The position numbers and the translations under genes are program-made. A DNA stretch of 29,206 bases from FLUQ01 sp031548325. GTDB lineage: Bacteria; Desulfobacterota; Desulfovibrionia; Desulfovibrionales; Desulfovibrionaceae. Below, in pieces: positions 7,090 to 14,861 of this stretch. The stretch spans positions 1 to 29,206 of the forward strand of contig JAVBRE010000171.1 in assembly GCA_031548325.1 (NCBI GenBank), given 5' to 3'. Numbering within the stretch: position 1 is the first letter of the stretch; every line of letters begins with the position of its first letter. Below the pieces are notes generated by a model. It saw only the letters and a list, made by a program, of their open reading frames with translations, was not told the DNA's origin and did no database searches.

Positions 7090-8223
7090 ATGGATTTCGA
7101 AACATTCAAAGCAGGCCGTTGGCACCCGCGGTATCAATATAAAAGCTTCGAACCTATACACATCAATCACAGTTGGACATGGAAAGATGCCCAAATCCAC
7201 CAGCTACTTGAATCCGCCAATCACGCATTGGGAGAACTCAACGCATTTTCGCTTATTGTGCCCAACGTTGATCTTTTCATTCGGATGCATGTTGTCAAAG
7301 AAGCGCAAACTTCCAGCCGCATTGAGGGTACCCAGACCGGGATTGAAGAGGTGCTGCTTTCTGAAGAATACGTCCGCCCTGAAAAACGAGATGACTGGCG
7401 TGAAGTTCATAACTACATCGCCGCCGTCAACTCTGCTATTGACAGATTAACCGATTTGCCGCTTTCCAATCGCTTATTAAAGGAAACGCACGCCATTTTG
7501 ATGCAGGGCGTCCGGGGAGACAAAAAGCAACCCGGCGAATTTCGCGTCAGCCAGAACTGGATAGGTGGAAGCAGTCTGAGCGATGCCGTGTTTATCCCCC
7601 CACATCACGAAAATGTACCGGATCTGATGGCCGACCTAGAACTTTTCTGGCACAATGAAAATATCACCGTTCCCCATCTGATCCGTATCGCCCTCAGCCA
7701 TTACCAGTTTGAGACGATTCACCCTTTTCTTGACGGCAACGGTCGCATCGGACGACTGTTGATTCCGCTTTATCTGGTAGATCATAGCCTTCTGATCAAG
7801 CCTTCGTTGTATCTCTCTCATTATTTTGAGCGTAATCGCGCTAGTTACTATGATGCCTTGATGCGAGTCCGCGTCAGCAACGATCTGATCCACTGGGTTC
7901 GCTTTTTTCTATCTGGCGTGACAGAGACAGCTCTTAAAGGGCGTGACGTTTTCCGAAAGATACTTACCCTGCGCACGGAGGCAGAAAAACAGATTCTATC
8001 CTTGGGCAAGCGTGCTGTGACCGCCAGAGATGCTCTGGATTTTTTATTTCGTCAGCCGATCATCACCGCCGCCGAGCTGCAAAGTGAATTGGGCATTTCT
8101 CACGGCACAGCGCATACTCTCGTCCGTGAATTAGCTCGCCTGGGGATCCTGTCAGAAATTACCGGGCAGATGCGTGGACGGATATTCAGCTTTGGCCGAT
8201 ATCTTAAACTATTCACGGACTGA
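7090..8223 (+). CDS. Class II Fic-domain protein with C-terminal winged helix
   Basis: A 377-aa Fic family protein, expected to transfer AMP (or another nucleotide moiety) to a target protein. The catalytic motif HPFLDGNGRIGR (211-222) is complete. The N-terminal inhibitory helix motif [S/T]xxxE[G/N] is present as SSRIEG (75-80, Glu79), which defines class II, self-inhibited Fic proteins. FRVSQNWIGG (151-160) is the usual segment before the active site. The C-terminal 60-70 residues look like a winged-helix DNA-binding domain (AAELQSELGISHGTAHTLVREL). The ATG at 7090 is chosen because it has AAAGGGA upstream and matches the family N-terminus. An upstream in-frame ATG overlaps the FKBP gene and encodes unlikely sequence. 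Codon use is more AT-rich than the neighbours (TTA, TTT and AAT are frequent), suggesting acquisition by transfer. The target is unknown. Confidence 0.92.
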   Translation: MDFETFKAGRWHPRYQYKSFEPIHINHSWTWKDAQIHQLLESANHALGELNAFSLIVPNVDLFIRMHVVKEAQTSSRIEGTQTGIEEVLLSEEYVRPEKRDDWREVHNYIAAVNSAIDRLTDLPLSNRLLKETHAILMQGVRGDKKQPGEFRVSQNWIGGSSLSDAVFIPPHHENVPDLMADLELFWHNENITVPHLIRIALSHYQFETIHPFLDGNGRIGRLLIPLYLVDHSLLIKPSLYLSHYFERNRASYYDALMRVRVSNDLIHWVRFFLSGVTETALKGRDVFRKILTLRTEAEKQILSLGKRAVTARDALDFLFRQPIITAAELQSELGISHGTAHTLVRELARLGILSEITGQMRGRIFSFGRYLKLFTD

Positions 8224-8229
8224 TTTGAA

Positions 8230-8302
8230 TTTTTGGAATTAGGCCAAAGACTATTCTAAAAAAACAATTTTTATTAGAATAACTCAATGGCTAATTCAAA
8301 GA
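8230..8302. repeat. AT-rich 73-bp imperfect inverted repeat after fic
   Basis: Starting 7 nt past the fic stop, GAATTAGGCCA (8236-8246) pairs with TGGCTAATTC (8288-8297) with one bulge, and the pairing extends outward through T and A runs. Inside lies a second hairpin, TATTCTAA (8252-8259) with TTAGAATA (8274-8281), continued by A/T pairs to a 4-nt loop. It may end the fic transcript or be a small mobile-element remnant. The 8303-8456 stretch beyond holds one further 6-bp hairpin (8310-8332) and no gene. Confidence 0.5.
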
Positions 8303-8444
8303 AAATCTGCGCCGCCGAGCCCCGAAGCGGCGAGGGTTGAGCCTGCCCACACGGGATCAAGTTAACGATATGCCTGTCAGAAGGTACTCGACCACCATAA
8401 AAAGCGAAGTCTGACACCGCCAGAAATGAAAATCCCCATTTGCT

Positions 8445-8494
8445 GAAAGAAGAAAAGCGCGGCAGAAGGAGAGAGGCAATCTCTTCTGCCGCGC
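8445..8494 (-). terminator. Intrinsic terminator of the dcw cluster
   Basis: On the minus strand GCGCGGCAGAAG pairs with CTTCTGCCGCGC (8494-8483 with 8468-8457), a 12-bp GC-rich stem. The tract TTTTCTTCTTTC (8456-8445) follows at once. It begins about 50 nt after the ftsZ stop and fits a rho-independent terminator. Confidence 0.82.
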
Positions 8495-8542
8495 ATGGCG
8501 CGGGCGGCGGTTTCCCGCGCCGGGTTTGTCCCGGCGGCGCCG

Positions 8543-9823
8543 TCAGTTGGCGTTGCGCCGCAGGAATGAAGGCGTTTCGAATTCGTCTTCGTCAAAAATG
8601 AACGCATCTTCGCCCGGCGCGTGCGCGGGCGTCGCGGCCGCAACCGCGGGCCGGACCGCGGGGGCGGGGGCGGGGGCGACCTGTCCGGGCTTGCGCAGAT
8701 ACGAAGGAATGTTGCGCTCGCCGCCGAACATCCGCTCCACCGGGGCCTGGTGCAGGCTGTCCCGGGCGGGTTGATTCTGCGGCTGCGCGGCCGCTGCCGA
8801 CCTGCTCATGCCCTGGCGAAACTGCACCAGATTGCCGGCGCTTTTGGGCAAAGCGGCCTGGGCGGCCGGCACGTCTATGCCGGTGGCGATGACGGTGATT
8901 CGCATCTCATCGCCCACGGAGTCGTCAAAGACCGTGCCGAAGAAGATACGGGCGTCCTCGTGGGCTTCTTCAGAGATGATGCCCGAAGCTTCGCTGACCT
9001 CGTCAATGGTCATGTCCGGCCCGCAGGTGATGTTGATCAGCACGCCCCGCGCTCCGCCGATGGACACGTCTTCAAGCAGCGGGCTGGTAATGGCGGCCAT
9101 GGCCGCCTCTCTGGCCCGCGCTTCGCCTCTGGCCCGGCCTTCGCCCATCATGGCGTAGCCCGATTCGCTCATCACGGACTGCACGTCGGCGAAATCAAGG
9201 TTGATGAAACCGGGCAGCATGATCAGGTCCGAAATGCCCTTGACCGCCGAATACAGCACCTCGTCCGCCTTTTTCAGCATGTCGACGAAGGCCGCTTTTT
9301 TCGGAGCCAGTTGGATCAGCCGGTCGTTGGGAATGATGATCAGGCTGTCCACATGCTGACGAAGCGCCGCGATGCCCGCTTCGGCCGCTTCCAGCCGCTT
9401 TTTGCCCTCAAAATAAAAAGGCTTGGTCACGACGCCCACGGTCAGGGCGTTCATTGCCTTAGCCGCCTCGGCGATAACAGGCGCCGCGCCCGTTCCGGTG
9501 CCGCCGCCCATGCCGGCGGTGACAAAAACCATGTCCGCCCCGCCGATGGCCGCCTTGATCTGGTCAATAGTCTCCAGCGCGGCCTGTTCGCCCATTTCGG
9601 GGTTGGCCCCGGCGCCCAGGCCCCGGGTCAGCTTGTCGCCCAGCTGGATTTTGTGCTCCGCCAGGGATCTGCCCAGCGCCTGCATATCGGTATTGGCCGT
9701 GATGAAGTGAACCCCGGTCAACGCTCCCGCGACCATGTTGTTGACGGCATTGCCGCCGCCTCCGCCGACGCCGATAACTTTGATTTTCGCCCCGGCATCA
9801 ATCATGATGTCTGTGTATTCCAT
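8543..9823 (-). CDS. ftsZ: Cell division GTPase FtsZ
   Basis: Tubulin-like GTPase that assembles the Z ring at midcell; 426 aa from the chosen start. Visible features are the N-terminal nucleotide site (IGVGGGGGNAVNNM, 17-30), the tubulin signature GGGTGTG (106-112), and an alanine/proline-rich disordered linker. The C-terminal conserved peptide (ETPSFLRR) binds FtsA. The ATG at 9823 is preferred over an in-frame ATG 39 nt upstream because GGGAGAGG lies just before it and FtsZ proteins begin at this point; the extra 13 residues would be atypical. It is the last gene of the dcw operon, with ftsA 66 nt upstream and the terminator downstream. Confidence 0.97.
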   Translation of the reverse strand: MEYTDIMIDAGAKIKVIGVGGGGGNAVNNMVAGALTGVHFITANTDMQALGRSLAEHKIQLGDKLTRGLGAGANPEMGEQAALETIDQIKAAIGGADMVFVTAGMGGGTGTGAAPVIAEAAKAMNALTVGVVTKPFYFEGKKRLEAAEAGIAALRQHVDSLIIIPNDRLIQLAPKKAAFVDMLKKADEVLYSAVKGISDLIMLPGFINLDFADVQSVMSESGYAMMGEGRARGEARAREAAMAAITSPLLEDVSIGGARGVLINITCGPDMTIDEVSEASGIISEEAHEDARIFFGTVFDDSVGDEMRITVIATGIDVPAAQAALPKSAGNLVQFRQGMSRSAAAAQPQNQPARDSLHQAPVERMFGGERNIPSYLRKPGQVAPAPAPAVRPAVAAATPAHAPGEDAFIFDEDEFETPSFLRRNAN

Positions 9824-9889
9824 GGTATGCCTCTCCCTTTCTCTCGCAATGAATAAAAACACCGCCGAAAAATTCCGTTTCCAATCCCG

Positions 9890-11125
9890 TCACGATATAT
9901 CGACAAACCATTTCTTCATCCGGCCCAGCAGCCGGTGGAAGATATTCTCGTCGCGAATGCGAAAGCCCCCGTCGCTCCTGCCGCCTTCCTTCTTCGAGCC
10001 GTAACAGAGCAGGCCGACGGCCGTCGCATATTTGGGGCTGTTCACCACGTCGCGCAGCCCGCCCACGTTGCGGGGGTAGCCTATGCGGGTGGGCAGATTG
10101 AAAATCTGTTCCCCCAGTTCCTGGCAGCCCTCAATCAGGGCCGTGCCGCCGGTCAGCACCACCCCGGCGCCGGCCAGATTTTTATATCCGGACCGCGTCA
10201 GCTCCTGATCCACCAGAGACAGTATTTCGTCCATGCGCGGCTGGCAGATCTCCGCCAGAATGCGACGGGACAAAGGCCGCGCCTCGCGGTCGCCCACGCT
10301 GGGCAGTTCGACCACTTCGTCCTGCTGCACCAGATCCACCATGGCGCAGCCGTACTTGACCTTGATGCTCTCGGCAGAGGCCATAGGCGTACGCAGACCG
10401 AAGGCGATGTCGTTGGTCAGGTTCTGGCCGCCAAGGGCCAGCACTCCGGTATATTTGATGCTGTCGTTGTGGAAGATCGCAATGTCCGTGGTGCCGCCGC
10501 CCAGGTCCACCAGGGCGACGCCCAGTTCGCGTTCTTCCTGGGTCAGCACAGCGTCGGCGGACGCCAGCGATTCGAGCACCACGTCCGATACGTCCAGGCC
10601 CGCGCGGTTGCAGGAACGCACCATGTTCTGGGCGCTGGTCACGGCTGCGGTCACGATATGCACATGCGCTTCAAGGCGCACGCCGGACATGCCGAGCGGC
10701 TCCATGATGCCGTGCTGGTCGTCCACAATATATTCCTGCGGCAGGGCGTGCAGCACTTCCCGGTCCACGGGAATGGCGATGGCCCGGGCCGCTTCCATGA
10801 CGCGGTCCAGGTCTTTCTGGGTCACTTCCCCGCCCTTGATGGCGATCACTCCGTGGCTGTTGAAGCCCTTGATGTGGCTGCCCGCAATGCCGGCGTACAC
10901 CGAGCGTATCTCGCAGCCGGCCATCAGTTCGGCCTCTTCCAGGGCTTTCTGGATGGACTGCACGGTCTGCTCTATTTTGACCACCACACCCTTGCGCAGC
11001 CCCGTGGACGGGCTGGTGCCGATACCCACGATGTCCACGCCGCCTTCGGGAGTGACTTCCCCGACCACAGCGCAAATTTTGGTGGTGCCGATATCCAGGC
11101 CGACAACAAGATCCGATTTAGCCAT
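9890..11125 (-). CDS. ftsA: Cell division protein FtsA
   Basis: Actin-like ATPase that tethers FtsZ to the inner membrane and recruits later divisome proteins; 411 aa. The N-terminal phosphate 1 loop is GLDIGTTKICAVVGE, the SHS2-type (1C) region follows at about residues 85-165, and the second phosphate loop is DLGGGTTDIAIF. The C-terminus ends in an amphipathic helix (HRLLGRMKKWFVDIS) of the kind that inserts in the membrane. It lies between ftsQ (20-nt gap) and ftsZ, the usual order. Confidence 0.96.
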   Translation of the reverse strand: MAKSDLVVGLDIGTTKICAVVGEVTPEGGVDIVGIGTSPSTGLRKGVVVKIEQTVQSIQKALEEAELMAGCEIRSVYAGIAGSHIKGFNSHGVIAIKGGEVTQKDLDRVMEAARAIAIPVDREVLHALPQEYIVDDQHGIMEPLGMSGVRLEAHVHIVTAAVTSAQNMVRSCNRAGLDVSDVVLESLASADAVLTQEERELGVALVDLGGGTTDIAIFHNDSIKYTGVLALGGQNLTNDIAFGLRTPMASAESIKVKYGCAMVDLVQQDEVVELPSVGDREARPLSRRILAEICQPRMDEILSLVDQELTRSGYKNLAGAGVVLTGGTALIEGCQELGEQIFNLPTRIGYPRNVGGLRDVVNSPKYATAVGLLCYGSKKEGGRSDGGFRIRDENIFHRLLGRMKKWFVDIS

Positions 11126-11145
11126 TCTGCTTCTCCCTGGGCTTT

Positions 11146-12030
11146 TTACCCCGCCGTCGCCGGGCCGTTCATGATGACCCAGACGCTGGCCCCGTGGACC
11201 CGTACTTCACGTATCCGCTTCATCTCGCCCCGCCGGCTCAGATCCGCCAGAGTGGCGGCCAGACGGTCCAGATTCCGCCGCCACTCTTCCTGCCCTATGG
11301 ACAGCACCAGACGGTTGTTATCCAAAAAAACTTCAACCCCTCTGCCCGCCGAAAGCCGCACCAACGAAACCGAGGCCATGCTGACCGCAAGGCGCGTCTG
11401 CGACAGACTCTGAATCAGCTCCGGCAACCGCGCCGCCATATCTTCCGCGCCCTGTTCTATCTCCAGAGTGGGAAAAGAGGCGAATTTGCCCGAAGCCACA
11501 GCTGCAATGGGCTTGCCGAATCCGTCGGCATAATACAGCGCACCGCCCTGCTGCACCCAGAAACGCGGGTCTTTTTCGGCCAGGGTTATCACCATGCCGT
11601 CCGGCAGGATGCGCTTGACCGAAACGCCGCTGACCCAGGGATTTTGGGCAAGATTGCGCTCCGCCTCGTCAATGGACACCGACAGGGTGTTCATTCCTTC
11701 GTCCAGTCCGGCGATGTCTAGAACTTCTCTAGAAGTTAACCTGAAATTGCCCTGAATTTCAATAGATTTTATGGCAAAATATGGCGAAATTGTTAAATAT
11801 CTGTATCCGTACAGCAGACAGACACTGATCCCCGCCACCAGGACAAGAGCCGTTATCACCGCGCCGACCCAACTGGCAGTGGCGAAAAGTCCGCGCCAGG
11901 GCAGCCGCGGCAAGCGCCACTCCTTCGGGGGCGTGCGATAGCGGTTGTTACCCGCGCTGCGCTTCTGCGGTTCCGGCGCGCGGCGCAAAGTCCGGCCGCT
12001 TTGCCTTTGTGAACGGGACATCAGGGCCAT
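11146..12030 (-). CDS. ftsQ: Cell division protein FtsQ
   Basis: Bitopic inner-membrane protein of the FtsQBL subcomplex, 294 aa. A basic cytoplasmic tail (1-50) precedes a single TM helix (about 53-76). The periplasmic POTRA domain (about 84-155) starts with FAIKSIEIQGN and contains NPWVSGVSVKRILPDGMVITL, followed by the FtsQ beta domain. The start overlaps the murB remnant by 10 nt. A second ATG (Met4) makes a TGATG stop/start with it, so translation is probably coupled. The stretch coding for the start of the POTRA domain (about 11720-11810) is clearly more AT-rich than the rest and contains the palindrome AACTTCT-CT-AGAAGTT (11722-11737). Confidence 0.93.
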   Translation of the reverse strand: MALMSRSQRQSGRTLRRAPEPQKRSAGNNRYRTPPKEWRLPRLPWRGLFATASWVGAVITALVLVAGISVCLLYGYRYLTISPYFAIKSIEIQGNFRLTSREVLDIAGLDEGMNTLSVSIDEAERNLAQNPWVSGVSVKRILPDGMVITLAEKDPRFWVQQGGALYYADGFGKPIAAVASGKFASFPTLEIEQGAEDMAARLPELIQSLSQTRLAVSMASVSLVRLSAGRGVEVFLDNNRLVLSIGQEEWRRNLDRLAATLADLSRRGEMKRIREVRVHGASVWVIMNGPATAG

Positions 12031-12332
12031 AGCCGCACTTCCGCTTCCAGTTCCACGCCGTGCCGCGCCAAAACGGCCGCACGGGCGCGCTCCATCCGTT
12101 CACGGGCGGCAACGCTGCTGCCGCCGCCCTTGTTGACCAAAAAGTTCGCACGCAGGGCTGAAAAGGCCATGCCGCCCAGGCGTTTGGCCTCTTCGAAAAG
12201 CAACGGCGCGGCTTCGACGTTCGTCAGGCGCATCTCGGCCAGCACCCGGCCGCCAAGGCGCAAAGTGCTGCGGTCCGCCATGAGGGGGGCTTTGCCGCCC
12301 TCAAGAATCGCCATGCCCTGATGCTCGATCAT
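12021..12332 (-). pseudogene. murB: MurB remnant with in-frame loss of the catalytic core
   Basis: A 103-codon open frame in the position murB holds in related dcw clusters. Residues about 20-54 (STLRLGGRVLAEMRLTN, then EEAKRLGG) match the start of UDP-N-acetylenolpyruvoylglucosamine reductase. The next residues (GGMAFSALRANFLVNKGGGS through GVELEAEVRLWP) match its extreme C-terminus. MurB enzymes are normally about 290-340 aa. The GRGSN-type FAD loop, the catalytic Arg and Ser regions and the substrate domain are all missing; only the C-terminal Glu region (ELEAEVR) remains. The reading frame, a GGAGGG site 11 nt before the ATG, and the 10-nt overlap with ftsQ are intact, so it may still be translated and help couple ftsQ. 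It cannot be a working reductase. Assembly loss is an alternative. Confidence 0.82.
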
Positions 12333-12355
12333 GCCGTCGTGCTCCCTCCGGATAC

Positions 12356-13717
12356 TCAGGCGTCCAGCCAGTTCTGCCCCACGGTCCAGATATTGCCCGC
12401 GCCCAGGGTCAGAAACAGATCGCCGCTTTGCAGCGTTTCCGGCAGAACCGCTGAAAGCGCCGCGAAATCCTGAAAATAGGCCACTTCGGTTTTCGACACC
12501 TGGCGTATACCCTGCGCCAGGCTCTGTCCGCTCACGCCGGGAATGGGCGCTTCGGAAGCCGGATAAATCTCGGTCAGCAGCAGTGCGTCCACCGCCGCAA
12601 AGGCCTTGCAGAATTCGCCGAACAGGGCCTGGGTGCGCGTGAAGCGGTGCGGCTGAAAAGCCACCACCAGGCGGCGGTCGGGATATACCTGTCTGGCCGT
12701 GGCCAAAGTGGCCGCGATTTCCGCCGGGTGGTGCCCGTAATCGTCGACCACGATAACGCCGTTTTTTTCGCCGCGCCGCTCAAAGCGCCGTCCCACGCCG
12801 CGAAATTTGCTCAAGCCCTCAATGCAGGCCGCGACGGGTATGTCCGCCTGCAAAGCCACGCCCACGGCGGCCAGGGCGTTCAAAATGTTGTGCCGCCCCG
12901 GTTGGGCCAGCGTAATCGTACCCAGCTTGCAGCCCTTGAGACGCACGATGAACTCGCTGCTTTCCGCGCAGTTGACGATTTCGGCGGTCAAATCGTTTCC
13001 CGGCGCGAACCCGTAGGTCATGACCGGCCGGTTGATGCGCGGCAAAAGACGCCGCACGCCGGGGTCGTCGCCGCAGACCACGTTGATGCCGTAAAAGGGC
13101 ACCTTGTTCATAAAGGACAGAAAGGAAGCGTCAATGGCGTCCAGATCCTTGTAAAAATCCATGTGGTCCATGTCCACGTTGGTCACCACGTTCATGATCG
13201 GAAACAGGCAGAGAAAGGACCCGTCCGATTCGTCGGCTTCGGCGATCAGATACTGGCCCGCGCCCAAGCGGGCGTTGGCCCCGTAAGCGTTCAGCAGTCC
13301 GCCGATGATCACGGTGGCGTCCAGACCCGCTTCGTCGAAAATGGCGGCGGTAAAAGAAGTGGTTGTGGTCTTGCCGTGAGTGCCGGCAATGGCGATGCCC
13401 GTGCGCAGGCGCATCAGTTCGGCCAGCATTTCCGCCCGTGGAATGACCGGTATGCCTTGTTCCCGCGCGGCCGCGACCTCCGGGTTGTCTTCTTTGACCG
13501 CCGTGGATTTGACCAGCACGTGCGCGCCGGCCAGATTTTCGGCCGCGTGCCCGATGGACACCGCCGCGCCCAGGCCGCGCAGGCGCTTGACCGCCGCGGA
13601 CTCGGACATGTCCGAGCCGTGAACCTCATAACCGAGGTTCAGCAACACTTCGGCGATGCCGCTCATGCCCGCGCCGCCTATGCCCACCATATGGATTCTG
13701 CGTATTTTGCTGTGCAT
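12356..13717 (-). CDS. murC: UDP-N-acetylmuramate--L-alanine ligase MurC
   Basis: Cytoplasmic Mur ligase that adds L-alanine to UDP-MurNAc using ATP; 453 aa. The N-terminal Rossmann domain opens with IHMVGIGGAGMSGIAEVL, the ATP loop is GTHGKTTTTSF (about residues 112-122), and AEADESDGSFL and the C-terminal ligase domain (VVDDYGHHPAEI) follow. The ATG at 13717 is preferred: AGGAAGG lies just before it and MurC proteins begin shortly ahead of the Rossmann motif. A longer form from 13744 would overlap murG by 8 nt and add 9 residues. Its substrate is the normal product of MurB, whose local gene is a remnant just downstream. Confidence 0.95.
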   Translation of the reverse strand: MHSKIRRIHMVGIGGAGMSGIAEVLLNLGYEVHGSDMSESAAVKRLRGLGAAVSIGHAAENLAGAHVLVKSTAVKEDNPEVAAAREQGIPVIPRAEMLAELMRLRTGIAIAGTHGKTTTTSFTAAIFDEAGLDATVIIGGLLNAYGANARLGAGQYLIAEADESDGSFLCLFPIMNVVTNVDMDHMDFYKDLDAIDASFLSFMNKVPFYGINVVCGDDPGVRRLLPRINRPVMTYGFAPGNDLTAEIVNCAESSEFIVRLKGCKLGTITLAQPGRHNILNALAAVGVALQADIPVAACIEGLSKFRGVGRRFERRGEKNGVIVVDDYGHHPAEIAATLATARQVYPDRRLVVAFQPHRFTRTQALFGEFCKAFAAVDALLLTEIYPASEAPIPGVSGQSLAQGIRQVSKTEVAYFQDFAALSAVLPETLQSGDLFLTLGAGNIWTVGQNWLDA

Positions 13718-13736
13718 GTGCCTTCCTGCGCTCTCG

Positions 13737-14861
13737 CTACTCATGAATCATCATCTCCAGGGCATCCACCAAAACTTCCGCCGCGGCCGGCCGGGCCAGG
13801 CTCTTCATGGCCGCGGCCATGGCCCGCAGTTGTTCCGGCCGGTCCAGAAGTTCCCGAACCTTCCGCCCCAGCAGAGCGAAATCCGGACTGATCGCCGCCT
13901 GGGGCAGCAATTCCGCCGCGCCCGCATCTACCAGCTGGCGGGCGTTTTTGGTCTGGTGGTCGCCGGTGGCCGCCGGAAAAGGAATGAACAGGGCGGGGCA
14001 CCCGGCGGCCGTCAATTCCGCTATGGTCGTGGCTCCGGCCCGGCAAACCGCGAGGTCGGCCCAGGCATAGGCGGCGGCCATGTCCTGAATGAAAGGCTCC
14101 GCCCGCAGCTTTTCGTTGCCCGTGGCGGCGACGCCGACTCCGGCCATTTTGCTGCCCGCCCTGCGATACGCCTCGCGCACCTTCGGCGCCTCCGCCGCGC
14201 CGGCCTGGTGCCAGAGAGTGACGTCCGCGTCCAGCAGGTTTTCCAGGTTGGCGAGGACGGCGTCGTTGATCGCCTTCGCGCCCTGGCTGCCGCCCAGAAC
14301 GAGCACGTTGCGGCCCGCCGCTCTGCTTTCCCGCGCGCCGTCTTCCGCCAAAGCGGCGATGGACGCGCGCACCGGGTTGCCGGTCAGCAGGGTTTTGGCC
14401 GCCGGAAAACAGCCCTTGTCGTCGGGCAAAGATATGAACACGCGGTCCGCTTTTTTGGCCAGCAGTTTGTTGGCCAGACCGGGAAAACTGTTCTGCTCGT
14501 GCACGGCGGTCGGCACCCCGCACCAGCGGGCCGCCGTGACCGCGGCAAAGGCCGCGTAGCCGCCGAAACCGACGACCGCATGAGGCTTCACCCGGCGCAT
14601 GATGGCGACGGCTGTTGTCAGAGCCCGCAGCATGCCCAGCCCCGCGCCGACCATTTTCAGGCCCCGGCCCAAAAAGCCGCGCACGGGCAGACCCGCGAAA
14701 GACAACCCCGCCTGGGCGGCCATGTCTCCTTCGGGACCGTATTTGCCGCCCACAAACAAAATGGAGGCGTCCGGCCAGCGGCGGCGTATTTCTTCGGCAA
14801 CGGCCAGGGCCGGAAAAATATGCCCTCCCGTGCCGCCGGTGGTCAGAATGATGCGCTTCAT
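13737..14861 (-). CDS. murG: UDP-GlcNAc transferase MurG
   Basis: GT-B glycosyltransferase at the inner face of the membrane that converts lipid I to lipid II; 374 aa. It opens with MKRIILTTGGTGGH, where GGTGGH (9-14) is the first glycine loop. GFGGYAAFAAVTAA and HEQNSFPGLANK follow in the N domain. The C domain has VLGGSQGAKAIND and the UDP-GlcNAc site CRAGATTIAEL and FPAATGDHQTKNA. The ATG at 14861 overlaps the ftsW stop (ATGA). A longer in-frame extension upstream lies wholly within ftsW and is rejected. Confidence 0.96.
   Translation of the reverse strand: MKRIILTTGGTGGHIFPALAVAEEIRRRWPDASILFVGGKYGPEGDMAAQAGLSFAGLPVRGFLGRGLKMVGAGLGMLRALTTAVAIMRRVKPHAVVGFGGYAAFAAVTAARWCGVPTAVHEQNSFPGLANKLLAKKADRVFISLPDDKGCFPAAKTLLTGNPVRASIAALAEDGARESRAAGRNVLVLGGSQGAKAINDAVLANLENLLDADVTLWHQAGAAEAPKVREAYRRAGSKMAGVGVAATGNEKLRAEPFIQDMAAAYAWADLAVCRAGATTIAELTAAGCPALFIPFPAATGDHQTKNARQLVDAGAAELLPQAAISPDFALLGRKVRELLDRPEQLRAMAAAMKSLARPAAAEVLVDALEMMIHE

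Noticed and set aside
8377..8643. 88-codon minus-strand frame past the end of ftsZ
   Set aside because: It runs through the ftsZ terminator and is Arg/Ser-rich without a ribosome binding site; judged a shadow.
12021..12332. An unrelated novel small division protein between murC and ftsQ
   Set aside because: Both ends of the sequence match MurB segments in the correct order and at the usual murB locus, so a remnant explains it better.
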